64,000 nt of DNA from Arcticibacter tournemirensis (GTDB lineage Bacteria > Bacteroidota > Bacteroidia > Sphingobacteriales > Sphingobacteriaceae): the NCBI RefSeq assembly GCF_006716645.1, contig NZ_VFPL01000001.1, positions 124,001 through 188,000 on the forward strand, written 5' to 3'. Shown here one piece after another: positions 1 to 8,625 of this stretch. Each line of letters starts with the position of its first letter. The first letter of the stretch is position 1. The translations under genes were made by a program, and so were the position numbers. The notes beneath the pieces are model-generated. The model ran no database searches and was not told where the DNA came from. It was given only the letters and a program-made list of their open reading frames with translations.

Positions 1-663
1 ATGCTTGCGCCTGAAAGGACCGGCATCATTGCCGAGTTTAAACGGGCCTCACCATCGAAGGGCATTATTAACAATAAGGTAGAAGCGTCAATGATAACCA
101 AGCAATACGCTGATGCGGGAGCCTCGGCCCTATCCGTGCTGACGGACCAAAAGTTCTTCGGCGGCAGTATCAGAGACCTGGTAGAGGCAAGGGCGGTGAA
201 CACCATTCCTATCCTGCGAAAAGAATTTATTCTTGATGAACATCAGATCATCGAAGCAAAGGCCATTGGCGCAGACATCATTTTACTCATTGCCTCCATC
301 CTGAAGCCCCAAACTGTTGTTAAGTTTGCCCGGCTGGCAAAAAGTATTGGATTGAACGTATTGCTTGAAGTACATAATCTGCGGGAACTGGAAGAGAGTA
401 TTTGCGACGACTTGGATGCTATAGGGGTAAACAACAGAAATCTGAGTGATTTTTCGGTTTCTGTTCAGCATTCTTTTGATCTGGCAGATAAAATTCCCGA
501 CCGCTTTTTAAAGGTGTCAGAGAGTGGTATTAGCAACCCTGAAACAATTGCTGAACTAAAGAAAGCAGGTTTTAATGGATTTCTCATTGGAGAGAATTTC
601 ATGAAAGAGGTCAATCCGGGCGAAGCTATGAGAAATTTCGCAGGTAAAATCCCAGGGGTATAA
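1..663 (+). CDS. trpC: Indole-3-glycerol phosphate synthase, 5' end cut by window
   Basis: Closes the indole ring in tryptophan synthesis, converting CdRP to indole-3-glycerol phosphate in the cytoplasm. The visible 220 residues carry the TIM-barrel signature EFKRASPSKG (residues 12-21, catalytic Lys), LRKEFI (second catalytic Lys), GVNNRNL and ESGIS at the phosphate site. Family members are about 255-265 residues with some 40 residues before the EFKR motif, so the Met at base 1 is very probably internal and the true start lies upstream of the window. The next gene is hflX rather than trpF, so the rest of any trp operon must be upstream or elsewhere. Identity is secure; completeness is not. 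Confidence 0.95.
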   Translation: MLAPERTGIIAEFKRASPSKGIINNKVEASMITKQYADAGASALSVLTDQKFFGGSIRDLVEARAVNTIPILRKEFILDEHQIIEAKAIGADIILLIASILKPQTVVKFARLAKSIGLNVLLEVHNLRELEESICDDLDAIGVNNRNLSDFSVSVQHSFDLADKIPDRFLKVSESGISNPETIAELKKAGFNGFLIGENFMKEVNPGEAMRNFAGKIPGV

Positions 664-771
664 GTTAAACGTTCGGGTATTTAACCTCCTGAACATAAAA
701 AAATATAAATTGTTATTGAGAGAAAGCCGGAGAAGTACAATCTTCGAACTCTTGATTCTTGAAATAGATAA

Positions 772-1947
772 ATGGCGAGACAAAAATTTTATGATACGGC
801 GATAAAGCCGGAGCGGGCAGTCCTGGTTGGTATCATTACTCCTGATGAGACCGAAGAACTGGAACGTGAGTACCTTGAAGAACTAGAGTTTCTGGTTGAC
901 ACCGCTGGAGGAATAACAGAGAAAACCTTTACGCAAAAAATGCTAAGGGCCGACAGGGCCACGTTTGTGGGAAAAGGAAAGCTTGAAGAGATAGATGCAT
1001 ATGTAAAATCGGAAGAGATAGATCTTGTTGTTTTTGATGATGAGCTTTCACCTTCGCAACTTAGAAATATAGAGCGGGAACTACAGGTAAAAGTACTCGA
1101 CAGAAGCAACCTCATTCTCGACATTTTTGCACGGCGCGCACAAACAGCCCAGGCGAAAACGCAGGTTGAACTGGCTCAGTTGCAATACTTGTTACCACGG
1201 TTAACACGCATGTGGACCCACCTTGAACGGCAAAAAGGAGGGATCGGGATGCGTGGTCCGGGAGAATCGCAGATAGAAAGTGACCGCCGGATGATCCAGA
1301 ATAAAATAGCCCTATTGAAGGAAAAGCTCAAGCTAATTGACAAGCAGAATGAGACACAGAGAAAGAACCGGGGAGAACTAGTAAGGGCCGCTTTGGTTGG
1401 CTATACTAATGTAGGCAAATCAACTATCATGAACATGATCTCCAAATCGGATGTCTTTGCGGAAAACAAGCTATTTGCTACCCTCGACACCACGGTGCGT
1501 AAAGTGGTGATAGAGAATCTTCCGTTCCTTCTGTCGGATACCGTCGGCTTTATCCGAAAGCTGCCCCATCACCTTGTAGAATGTTTCAAATCAACACTTG
1601 ACGAAGTGCGTGAGGCAGATATCCTGATTCATGTGGTAGATATATCACACCCTAACTTTGAAGATCAGATACGGACAGTGAATGAGACGTTAAAGGACTT
1701 AGGCGCTGCAGATAAGAATACTATTACAGTATTCAACAAGATAGACGCGTATACCCATGAAGGATCTGAGGAGAGCGGCACATTGACTCTTGACGAATTC
1801 AAAAACAGCTGGATGAGCCGTCATGTCAGTCCGGCAGTGTTTATCTCTGCATTAAATAAGGAAAATGTAGAGGAATTCAGACAACTGATATACGAGAAGG
1901 TGAAAGACCTGCACTTACAGAGATATCCCTATGCTCCTTTAACCTAA
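772..1947 (+). CDS. hflX: GTPase HflX
   Basis: Ribosome-associated GTPase that splits stalled 70S ribosomes under stress. The 391 residues show the HflX N-terminal domain, the glycine-rich linker GGIGMRGPGESQ, then a G domain with P-loop GYTNVGKST (about 209-217), G3 DTVGF (about 255) and G4 NKID (about 321). Length is normal. A C-terminal stretch of about 45 residues follows the G domain. Its stop codon overlaps the stop of the oppositely oriented universal stress gene (bases 1944-1947), so the two are convergent with no spacer. Confidence 0.97.
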   Translation: MARQKFYDTAIKPERAVLVGIITPDETEELEREYLEELEFLVDTAGGITEKTFTQKMLRADRATFVGKGKLEEIDAYVKSEEIDLVVFDDELSPSQLRNIERELQVKVLDRSNLILDIFARRAQTAQAKTQVELAQLQYLLPRLTRMWTHLERQKGGIGMRGPGESQIESDRRMIQNKIALLKEKLKLIDKQNETQRKNRGELVRAALVGYTNVGKSTIMNMISKSDVFAENKLFATLDTTVRKVVIENLPFLLSDTVGFIRKLPHHLVECFKSTLDEVREADILIHVVDISHPNFEDQIRTVNETLKDLGAADKNTITVFNKIDAYTHEGSEESGTLTLDEFKNSWMSRHVSPAVFISALNKENVEEFRQLIYEKVKDLHLQRYPYAPLT

Positions 1948-2792
1948 TAAGCTCTTAAAAGTAACACTGGCTTGTCAGAGCGAAAGGTTAATTTAGTAGA
2001 TATGCTATCGTGAAGTATAGATTCAAAAAAGCTATACTTCCGGGGCAGGGAAATAATAATCTGTGCCTTGCTATCATGTGCATATTCCAAAATACCTTCA
2101 GCTACATTCCGGTTGCTGGTGAACTGATACTCGTGATCCAAATCATTTAGCATCTGATCAAGCAAGGCCTGCTCCCGAAGCAGATCTTCCTTCAGCTGCT
2201 CGCCTTTAGGGTTAACATTCAAAACCTCGAGCTTTGCACCAAAGGTTTTAACTATCGTCTTAAGGCTGTCAACCGGGATGAGTTCGGTGATCTTCCTGAA
2301 ATCGCATGCTAAAACCACTTTTTCAACAGGCTTAAACATGGCATTTGGAGGAACAACTAAAACAGGCTTGGTTGATGTTTTTGCAATCCGTATAGTATTT
2401 GTTCCAAGCACTCTATCATTCAAATCGCTGCTTCCATTACTTCCAATGATCACAAGGAACGGCTTTTCGTGTGCATTAATTTCGTTAATGATGGCTAAAA
2501 GGCTCCCTTCTTCAATACTAATATCAATTGGGAGGTTCTTTCCGCAGAGTGACGACAAACGATCTTTCAGATTATTTAACTTCTTAAGGAAAGAGCGGTG
2601 CATTCTTTGAATATCTTCATCACCGTACTGTGTGTAATCAACGGAGGGAAGAATAGTTTCATAATATCCAACACGCACTGTATGAAGAAGCAAAAGCCGG
2701 CAATTACCAATTTGTTGCGCTATTCGTAAAGCATATTTAGCAGCGTGGTCCGATGTTTTCGAAAAATCAACAGGAACAAGAATAGTTTCCAT
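1944..2792 (-). CDS. Universal stress protein with two Usp domains
   Basis: A 282-residue cytoplasmic protein made of two Usp folds (about 1-142 and 153-282). The first begins ILVPVDFSKTSDHAAKYAL and carries an ATP-binding-type G-x2-G-x9-G pattern in VIIGSNGSSDLNDRVLGTN. The second (VEKVVLACDFRKITE) lacks a clear glycine loop, so nucleotide binding is expected only in the first. Tandem Usp proteins of this size are common in Bacteroidota; the role is a general stress response, with no specific partner visible. Transcribed towards hflX, with overlapping stops. Confidence 0.9.
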   Translation of the reverse strand: METILVPVDFSKTSDHAAKYALRIAQQIGNCRLLLLHTVRVGYYETILPSVDYTQYGDEDIQRMHRSFLKKLNNLKDRLSSLCGKNLPIDISIEEGSLLAIINEINAHEKPFLVIIGSNGSSDLNDRVLGTNTIRIAKTSTKPVLVVPPNAMFKPVEKVVLACDFRKITELIPVDSLKTIVKTFGAKLEVLNVNPKGEQLKEDLLREQALLDQMLNDLDHEYQFTSNRNVAEGILEYAHDSKAQIIISLPRKYSFFESILHDSISTKLTFRSDKPVLLLRAY

Positions 2793-2840
2793 ATATGATG
2801 ATTTTATAAGTCAAAAATTAGGTTTTCAAATCAGTTTTCA

Positions 2841-2855
2841 TCCGGCATCGCCGGA
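2841..2855. repeat. Short perfect hairpin in the usp/rbfA divergent spacer
   Basis: TCCGGC and GCCGGA form a 6-bp stem around ATC. It lies about 50 bases upstream of the universal stress gene, in its probable 5' leader. It is not followed by a T run on either strand, so it does not look like a terminator. Function unknown; it could stabilise the leader or be chance. Confidence 0.4.
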
Positions 2856-2999
2856 AATAAAATAAAACGTATTTTATTCTGATTGATGTAAAGTTACAAA
2901 AATCAGCTTTGCCGCGAAATGATGGATGTCACAGTATGCCGATCTGATAAAATTGGCCAGGGTGCTCCCCCAACCCGGCTAACTGCAAACTAATTTCCT

Positions 3000-3007
3000 T
3001 ACCTTTG
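3000..3007 (+). promoter_or_regulatory. Probable -7 box for rbfA
   Basis: TACCTTTG matches the Bacteroidota -7 consensus TAnnTTTG, 56 bases upstream of the rbfA ATG. No convincing -33 TTTG was seen. The 271-base spacer to the divergent stress gene otherwise holds only the small hairpin at 2841-2855. Confidence 0.5.
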
Positions 3008-3063
3008 GATTGAAAGGAATTGGATTTTCTCCAACTTTCGGTTACAGGTAACGTTATAATAAG

Positions 3064-3438
3064 ATGGAAAGCAAACGACAGCAAAAATTTGCAGGAGTAA
3101 TTCAGAAGGATCTTGCGGAGATCTTTCAGCGTGAAGGGATGAGCTTCTTGCCTAATACACTGGTTACTATTACTAAAGTGAGAGTGACTCCTGATCTTGC
3201 TATTGCACGTATATTTTTAAGCTTCTTTAACAATCAGAATACCTCCCTTGCGTTGAATACCGTTAAAGCTCATGCGAACGAAATCCGGTATAAGCTCGGA
3301 AGCCGGATTAAAAATCAGGTGCGCATCGTCCCGCAACTCGAGTTCTTTGTAGACGACACGAACGAATACGTGGAACGTATGGATAAGATCTTCGATAAGA
3401 TTAGCAAGGAACCCAGACAGCCTGATACAGAGGAGTAA
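3064..3438 (+). CDS. rbfA: 30S ribosome-binding factor A
   Basis: Cold-shock and ribosome maturation factor that binds the 30S subunit near the 5' end of 16S rRNA. 124 residues, the normal size, a single KH-like domain starting RQQKFAGVIQKDLAEIFQRE and including TITKVRVTPDLAIARIFLSF, typical of RbfA. The acidic tail (DTEE) is common in the family. The ATG chosen is the only one giving the full N-terminal helix. Confidence 0.95.
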   Translation: MESKRQQKFAGVIQKDLAEIFQREGMSFLPNTLVTITKVRVTPDLAIARIFLSFFNNQNTSLALNTVKAHANEIRYKLGSRIKNQVRIVPQLEFFVDDTNEYVERMDKIFDKISKEPRQPDTEE

Positions 3439-3510
3439 GGCTTGCCCATTCTTGGTCACACCTTTCAATAAATCGGTTGTTATTTCGTTATATAAATTAT
3501 ATATAAGGAT

Positions 3511-4179
3511 ATGATACTGACGTGGATATTGTTATTGTGGACTTCCTTTTTTGCTTCATTTAAACAGGGGGAAGGCCCAGTTTTTAAAGGAGGCAGAAAA
3601 GATATGGCAAAGTTTATTTCTGAGAACCTTATTTATCCCGGCTTTTCAAAACAAAATTGTATTCAGGGCACAATAGAAGTTAGCTTTAAACTCACACGTG
3701 AAGGTAAAGTATTTGGCTCTAAAGTTCAGAAAGGTATGGGGATTGACCTTGACGAAGAAGCGTTAAGAATTGTACGTTTAACATCAGGAAAGTGGAATAT
3801 GCCGGCTTCTTTTGACACCACCACGGTGTTGGTCATGCCAGTTAGTTTTTCACTCAGCGATTCTAATTGTGCAACCCGCTCACCTGCCGAAATAAGAGAC
3901 GCCATTAACGCCTATCGGGCACAGGAAGAGTTAACGGGTGCCATCACTAATTTCTATGCCAAAAGAGAGCAGAATAATTTCAGTGCCGAAGACGAGCAAA
4001 AGATCCTCCGGTTGAAGGAACAACTTGGTTATGACGATGAGTTTATCGACGACCTTATCGAGCAAGCCCGTAAGAAACTGAAGCAAGGTGATAAAGACGG
4101 GTCCTGTGAGGACCTTCAGTTTGTCAGGAAGATAGGGAGTAACAAGGCAGACCGTTTGATTGAAGCTTCCTGCAAATAG
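3511..4179 (+). CDS. Secreted TonB C-terminal domain protein
   Basis: 222 residues. A hydrophobic N-terminus (about 3-17) is followed almost at once by a TonB C-terminal fold (about 28-112; QGTIEVSFKLTREGKV and DEEALRIV are typical). The remaining 110 residues are charged and helical and end in DKDGSCEDLQFVRKIGSNKA...C, resembling the capping repeat found at the end of other Bacteroidota TonB/TPR proteins. There is no proline-rich spacer, so it is unlikely to reach the outer membrane like classical TonB; a periplasmic binding role is more likely. A purine-rich AAGGA lies directly before the ATG. It follows rbfA by 72 bases. Confidence 0.75.
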   Translation: MILTWILLLWTSFFASFKQGEGPVFKGGRKDMAKFISENLIYPGFSKQNCIQGTIEVSFKLTREGKVFGSKVQKGMGIDLDEEALRIVRLTSGKWNMPASFDTTTVLVMPVSFSLSDSNCATRSPAEIRDAINAYRAQEELTGAITNFYAKREQNNFSAEDEQKILRLKEQLGYDDEFIDDLIEQARKKLKQGDKDGSCEDLQFVRKIGSNKADRLIEASCK

Positions 4180-4180
4180 T

Positions 4181-5377
4181 TTATATAAAATCCAGTCCCG
4201 AAAATTGCCTGTTTAAAATATTGCTATTATTAACATCCAGCCATTTATCGAGTACGGTTGCATATACTTGTCTGAAGTCGATCTTATATTTTAAATCGCC
4301 ATTATCAAGATTATTCAGATCTGGGGCATCGTTATAGATTCCTGGCTTTTTCAACTTTCCGCTAAAAACAAAAACATTATTAGCAGTCCCGTGGTCAGTC
4401 CCGTTACTCGCATTCTGCTCCACCCGTCGGCCAAATTCAGAGAAAGTGAGCACCAGCGTATCATTTAGCTTTCCAGTGCTTTTCAGCTCATTCAAAAAAG
4501 CAGCCATGCCTTCGCTGTACTGTTTCAATAAGCGTCCCTGCTGGTCTTTTTGCCCTGTATGAGTGTCAAACCCACTTAACGACACATAATAGACCCGTGT
4601 TTTCAACCCGCTGTTAATAAAGCGGGACACGGTTTTTAGCTGATTTGCAAAACCGGTTTGAGGATAATCGCCCTTACTTTCGTACGTTTTCGACGTCTTC
4701 TGAATATACCCTGCAGACGAATATGTCTCGATCATCGTCTTATAAAGATATCCCAGGTTATCCTCGTTCAGGTGCTTATCGTGGTTCTCTATTACTTCCC
4801 TAAAAAAAGGTTCTCTGGTGTTATTGTATAATTTCGCCGGGTCCTTCACCGCAATTCCCTTGCTGGATTTACCTTTAAGCGCAAGGGAAAGAGTATCGTC
4901 AACCTCAATAGCAGCATATGGATCCTTGCAGCTCTGACAATTAGAATCGAGATACCGGCCTATCCAACCCGTAGTAAGATATTCATCAGAATTGCTGGCC
5001 GTTTGCCAGATGTCCATAGAACGAAAATGCGACCGATCGGGATTGGGATAGCCCACACTATTTACCACCGTCATCCATCCCTGGTCATAAATTTCTCTTA
5101 ACGCTCCCATATTCGGATTCAGGCCCTGAAGGTCATCCAGTCTGATCAATTCACTCTGCGGCAGGGCAATACTCCTTCGTTTCTGATAATAAACATCCAT
5201 GCCATAAGGAACCACGGTATTAAGTCCGTCGTTCCCTCCAGAAAGCTGAACAATAACGAGGTTCTTATAGCCTGACAGCTCATCCAAAGCAAGTGACTCA
5301 AAAGGTTTAAGGAAAGACGGAATCAGAAATACCCCCGACGCCAATGTTGTACTTTTTAAAAAATCTCTTCTTTTCAT
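4181..5377 (-). CDS. DUF1501 family protein, Tat-exported
   Basis: 398 residues beginning MKRRDFLKST, a good twin-arginine export signal, then a hydrophobic stretch to about residue 30. The body has family features: QLSGGNDGLNTVVPYG, the serial segment NSVGYPNPDRSHFRSMD, and FSEFGRRVEQNASNGTDHG, resembling the alkaline-phosphatase/sulfatase-like fold proposed for DUF1501. Biochemical role unknown. It lies 66 bases downstream of a DUF1800 gene on the same strand, a pairing found across Bacteroidota and Planctomycetes, so the two probably work together in the periplasm. Confidence 0.9.
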   Translation of the reverse strand: MKRRDFLKSTTLASGVFLIPSFLKPFESLALDELSGYKNLVIVQLSGGNDGLNTVVPYGMDVYYQKRRSIALPQSELIRLDDLQGLNPNMGALREIYDQGWMTVVNSVGYPNPDRSHFRSMDIWQTASNSDEYLTTGWIGRYLDSNCQSCKDPYAAIEVDDTLSLALKGKSSKGIAVKDPAKLYNNTREPFFREVIENHDKHLNEDNLGYLYKTMIETYSSAGYIQKTSKTYESKGDYPQTGFANQLKTVSRFINSGLKTRVYYVSLSGFDTHTGQKDQQGRLLKQYSEGMAAFLNELKSTGKLNDTLVLTFSEFGRRVEQNASNGTDHGTANNVFVFSGKLKKPGIYNDAPDLNNLDNGDLKYKIDFRQVYATVLDKWLDVNNSNILNRQFSGLDFI

Positions 5378-5408
5378 AATTGTTAATTAATATGAAACAC
5401 CTTTTCTC

Positions 5409-5436
5409 TTGATACTTGATACTATATACCTGATAC
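5409..5436. repeat. Four heptamer units in the DUF1800-DUF1501 gap
   Basis: The spacer holds TTGATAC, TTGATAC, TATATAC, CTGATAC in register, four 7-base units, two of them identical. Seen directly. It could be a slipped-strand tract or a chance AT-rich repeat; it sits about 35 bases upstream of the DUF1501 start, between two co-directional genes. Confidence 0.55.
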
Positions 5437-5442
5437 TAGAAT

Positions 5443-6834
5443 TCAGCAGAGCTGATATTCAGGAGTGCTCAGCAACTGTATCACCATATTCTTAATGTTC
5501 CCCGTATCGATTCTGTTCAAGGCCTCCTGATTAAGATCTCCTGCGATCAGAAGATAAGCGAGGTCCTCTCTGGTAATTTCTTCGGGGATCTCTTTAAGAA
5601 ACAATTCCCAGCCGGGCTGTGCTCTAACTCGCTTTTCGATATTTAACCTTTGTCTTTTCGCAGCAGATATAAAAGCCTCGTCTTCAGGATCGGCTTTCCC
5701 ATCCGATTCAATAATGCCTCCATTGAGCAGGACGGAAGGCAGTTTCATACGTGTAAGAAGAGAAGAACTGTCTATCCAATTCTGACCACCGGCCCAGCCT
5801 GCTACATTTGGAGGATAGAACACAGCCTGTCCCATTGAACGTTGCAATTGCAGCAGCACCTTCGTGCTCTCATATTGAATATTAAACTGCCTGTTTAAAC
5901 CGGCAAGGAACTCTACCGGAGACTTAATCTTATTTCCGACATTTTTCGTATCGTAAAACCATGCACTCGTAAAGATCTTTTCGACGAGAGGCCTTATTTC
6001 ATATCCCGACGAATAAAAAGCTTCACTTAACTCTTTCACATGCTGAGGGTTAGGAATGTCATTCACAAAGAACTTATATAGTTTTTCTGAAATAAAATAA
6101 GCCGTTTTCTTTTTTTCAAGGATCATATCAATAATGTCCTCACCCGAAAAGTTTCCGGTTTTACCGAAGAAGGTCTTGCTGCCGTCATCATGCTGCTTCT
6201 GATTAAAGAAGAAGTCGCCGGTCGCGCCTTTATACTGCCAGCCAGTAAATGCTCTTGCCGACTGTTTTACATCGTTCTCTGTATAGTTCCCTCGTCCCAG
6301 CGTGAAAAGCTCCATCAGCTCACGGGCAAAGTTCTCGTTGGGCCGTCCCTTCCTGTTTTGCTGGTTGTTTAGAAATGAGAGCATAGCAGGCGCCTTAGCG
6401 ACCTCTGTCAACAAGGTTTTGAAATTACCCAATGCATTTCGGCGATGCACATTATTTAACTGCTGTAAATAATAACCATCGTTCATGCGGCAAGCAAAAT
6501 GTCCGTGCCAGAAGAGAGTCATCTTCTCTAGAAGCGGAGCTTCAGTCTGAGCAAAGCGCTTTGTCCACGCGATGTTTATGGCTGTCTCCTGTTCGTTCCT
6601 CTTCCTCAAATATTCTTTTATCACTTCTTCAGACGGGTTTTCAGCCCGTGGCGGCCGCTGAAGGCGCTCGGATACTTCATTCAGCGGCTCTACATTTTCA
6701 GCTTGCTTTAATAATCTCCTGACCGCTTTCGCGGGAGATATGCCCGAAAGTTTTTCTAGTTCAGCGTAACGGATCCCAAAGGAAGCCCTCGAATACAAAT
6801 GTTTAATCTGATCTGTGTTCTTTGATCTTTTCAT
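5443..6834 (-). CDS. DUF1800 family protein
   Basis: 463 residues without a clear signal peptide. Family hallmarks are HLYSRASFGIRYAELEKL near the start, LFWHGHFACRM, NFARELMELFTLG, ARAFTGWQYKG and NVAGWAGGQNWIDS. Length is normal. Catalytic role is unknown in the family. It is upstream of and co-directional with the DUF1501 gene, probably one operon. The divergent 174-base spacer towards the DUF3857 pseudogene would hold both promoters. Confidence 0.9.
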   Translation of the reverse strand: MKRSKNTDQIKHLYSRASFGIRYAELEKLSGISPAKAVRRLLKQAENVEPLNEVSERLQRPPRAENPSEEVIKEYLRKRNEQETAINIAWTKRFAQTEAPLLEKMTLFWHGHFACRMNDGYYLQQLNNVHRRNALGNFKTLLTEVAKAPAMLSFLNNQQNRKGRPNENFARELMELFTLGRGNYTENDVKQSARAFTGWQYKGATGDFFFNQKQHDDGSKTFFGKTGNFSGEDIIDMILEKKKTAYFISEKLYKFFVNDIPNPQHVKELSEAFYSSGYEIRPLVEKIFTSAWFYDTKNVGNKIKSPVEFLAGLNRQFNIQYESTKVLLQLQRSMGQAVFYPPNVAGWAGGQNWIDSSSLLTRMKLPSVLLNGGIIESDGKADPEDEAFISAAKRQRLNIEKRVRAQPGWELFLKEIPEEITREDLAYLLIAGDLNQEALNRIDTGNIKNMVIQLLSTPEYQLC

Positions 6835-6979
6835 CGGGTATTGGTTATAAGCGGCAGATATTGTTATTATTCTTTGACCCCATAAATGCTGTTTGGTTTA
6901 ATTACAGGAACTTTTCAAAATACCAGCGAGATAGAGAAAAAATAATTCAAAAATGAATTGTCATTTAAAATTCATTTAA

Positions 6980-6987
6980 TAACTTTA
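6980..6987 (+). promoter_or_regulatory. Probable -7 box of the broken DUF3857 gene
   Basis: TAACTTTA, one mismatch from TAnnTTTG, 21 bases before the ATG at 7009. It suggests the disrupted gene still has its own promoter. Confidence 0.35.
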
Positions 6988-7166
6988 TGCTGACCTTTCA
7001 CTTTAAACATGAAAAAAACCTTCTTTCTGATCCTGCCTTTTCAGATGCTGCTTTTCATAGCGTATGCACAAACTGAAACGATGCCTTTCGGCAAAATTGA
7101 CCCCTCCGACTTCACCTTAAGCGAAGCGTCTTTTGAAAAGGACGCCAATGCAATGGTATTATTCGA

Positions 7167-7174
7167 CAAAGCCG
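7167..7174. repeat. Target site duplication, left copy
   Basis: CAAAGCCG immediately before the left inverted repeat; identical copy at 8618-8625. Eight bases is the usual duplication for the ISL3 family. Confidence 0.92.
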
Positions 7175-7200
7175 GGATCAAGCGGAATACTTGGGGGATA
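7175..7200 (+). repeat. Left terminal inverted repeat of the insertion sequence
   Basis: Begins GGATCAAGCGGAAT, then a G5 run; pairs with 8592-8617. Confidence 0.9.
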
Positions 7201-7254
7201 CAATGAAAAGTTGTTTTTTTGCGGAGAGTTAATAACACGTAAAAAGAGTAACCC

Positions 7255-7608
7255 TTGCAAGATCCATACCTACAGTTAGCGAGCATATTATTACCGAAAG
7301 GCATCTTAGAATTTTTTGAATTAACACAGGTGCTTCAAAGTGCAGCAGGCCTGCATATATATCTTGAAGAGAAGAATATCCTTCCCCAGGAATATCACAA
7401 CCAAAAGCTGGAATCCAAGGGGTTCATGCCCGAAATCACCATTCAGGACTTTCCTATCCGGGGCCAGAAGGTAAACTTGTGTATAAAACGGCGCAGATGG
7501 GAAGTAGCAGATAAAGGGACTATAGTAACCAGAGACTGGGATTTAGTACAGAAAGGAGCGCGGATGACCACAGAATTCGCCGCTTTTTTAAAAGGAATAT
7601 TTGGATAA
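7255..7608 (+). CDS. Insertion-sequence transposase N-terminal region protein
   Basis: 117 residues from a TTG start (no ATG available), ending in AAFLKGIFG. Begins with hydrophobic helical sequence (LASILLPKGILEFFELTQV), then a basic segment RGQKVNLCIKRRRWEV likely to bind DNA. In related elements this protein is encoded separately just upstream of the catalytic protein. Its stop overlaps the next gene by 8 bases, so translation of the transposase is probably by termination-reinitiation; a +1 frameshift would also join the frames. Confidence 0.8.
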   Translation: MQDPYLQLASILLPKGILEFFELTQVLQSAAGLHIYLEEKNILPQEYHNQKLESKGFMPEITIQDFPIRGQKVNLCIKRRRWEVADKGTIVTRDWDLVQKGARMTTEFAAFLKGIFG

Positions 7609-8584
7609 TTATCCGGTAAGCTGTCATCAACTGGGACACTATTTTAGGATTGACGGTAAACAGTTACAGGAACAATATAAAGATCATATCAGTACATTCC
7701 ATCAGTGGGAACAGAAAGATCATGCTGCCGAATGGATGATATTCCCGGCCAACATGGGAGAATACCTCAGTATAGATGAAACGGCCCTCTCTGGCGGAGA
7801 ATTGTATACTATAATCACTAATAAGGCTGCAAGAGGGAGAAAAGGGAGCATTGTAGCCATGCTGAAAGGCACTCAGGCCGATCAGATCATTGCAGTTTTA
7901 GAGCGTATATCATTCCGCCTGAGAAAAAAAGTAAAAGAAGTAACCCTGGATATGGCTGCAAATATGGCCAAAGCTATCCGAAGATGCTTTCCATCTGCCC
8001 GCCGGGTCATTGACCGGTTCCATGTACAAAAGCTTGCCAGCGATGCTGTTCAGGAGCTCAGGATCAGATACCGGTGGGAAGCTTTGGAAGAGGAGAACGG
8101 ACGGATTGCCCAGGCCAGGAAAACCAAACAAAGCTATCAGCCTGAGGTGCTTCCTAATGGCGATACCCTCAAGCAGCTCCTGGCCCGAAGCAGATATCTG
8201 CTCTTTAAACACGAAAGCAAATGGACTCCATCACAAAAAGAACGTGCAGACATCCTATTTCCCCGCTATCCCCTGTTACATAAAGCCTATCAGTTAGCCC
8301 TCAGGTTAAGTAACATCTTTACCATCTGTAAGAGCAAGACACAGGCTTTTAAAAGACTGGCCATGTGGTATAATGATGTGGAAACTTCTGCTATTGATTC
8401 TTTCAGCACAGTAGCCAGATCGGTACAAAGCCATTACGAATATATCCTGAACTTCTTTGACAACAGAAGTACCAACGCCGCTGCTGAATCTTTCAATGCC
8501 AAGATCAAGGCTTTCAGAGCTACCTCCAGAGGTGTTAGAGATACTGCTTTCTTCTTATTCCGTCTTGCTAATATTTATGCTTAA
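7601..8584 (+). CDS. ISL3-type DDE transposase
   Basis: 327 residues from a TTG inside the end of the preceding gene. Catalytic triad candidates are the Asp in SIDETALSGGELYT (about residue 60), the Asp in RRVIDRFHVQKLA (about 140) and the Glu in NAAAESFNAKIKAFRA (about 296). The phrase VIDRFHVQKLA is characteristic of the DDE_Tnp_ISL3 fold. Length is somewhat shorter than one-piece ISL3 transposases because the N-terminal DNA-binding part is the separate upstream gene. No internal stops; likely functional. Confidence 0.9.
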   Translation: MDNYPVSCHQLGHYFRIDGKQLQEQYKDHISTFHQWEQKDHAAEWMIFPANMGEYLSIDETALSGGELYTIITNKAARGRKGSIVAMLKGTQADQIIAVLERISFRLRKKVKEVTLDMAANMAKAIRRCFPSARRVIDRFHVQKLASDAVQELRIRYRWEALEEENGRIAQARKTKQSYQPEVLPNGDTLKQLLARSRYLLFKHESKWTPSQKERADILFPRYPLLHKAYQLALRLSNIFTICKSKTQAFKRLAMWYNDVETSAIDSFSTVARSVQSHYEYILNFFDNRSTNAAAESFNAKIKAFRATSRGVRDTAFFLFRLANIYA

Positions 8585-8591
8585 TAAAGCC

Positions 8592-8617
8592 TTCCCCCCA
8601 GGAATTCCGCTTGATCC
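8592..8617 (-). repeat. Right terminal inverted repeat of the insertion sequence
   Basis: Ends CCGCTTGATCC, the reverse complement of the left end GGATCAAGCGG. It begins eight bases after the transposase stop. Confidence 0.9.
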
Positions 8618-8625
8618 CAAAGCCG
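8618..8625. repeat. Target site duplication, right copy
   Basis: CAAAGCCG directly after the right inverted repeat, identical to 7167-7174. Confidence 0.92.

Larger units (their letters stand above)
7175..8617 (+). mobile_element. ISL3-type insertion sequence (ISAon1-like), 1443 bp
   Basis: Complete element with imperfect terminal inverted repeats: left GGATCAAGCGGAATACTTGG and, read inwards on the other strand, right GGATCAAGCGGAATTCCTGG; about 22 of the first 25 bases match. Flanked by an 8-base direct repeat CAAAGCCG. Carries two overlapping genes, an N-terminal-region protein and the DDE transposase. Both ends and both genes look undamaged, so it may still be able to move. It lies in the same orientation as the DUF3857 gene it disrupts. 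ISAon1-like is from recall of the two-gene arrangement, not a search. Confidence 0.92.

Noticed and set aside
2278-2610. 110-residue + strand frame inside the universal stress gene
   Set aside because: Antisense shadow of a well-supported gene with no ribosome site.
7580-7610. Programmed -1 frameshift at TTTTTTAAAA between the two transposase genes
   Set aside because: The downstream gene is in the +1, not the -1, frame relative to the upstream one, and the frame upstream of its TTG is closed by a stop at 7589; overlapping stop/start is simpler.
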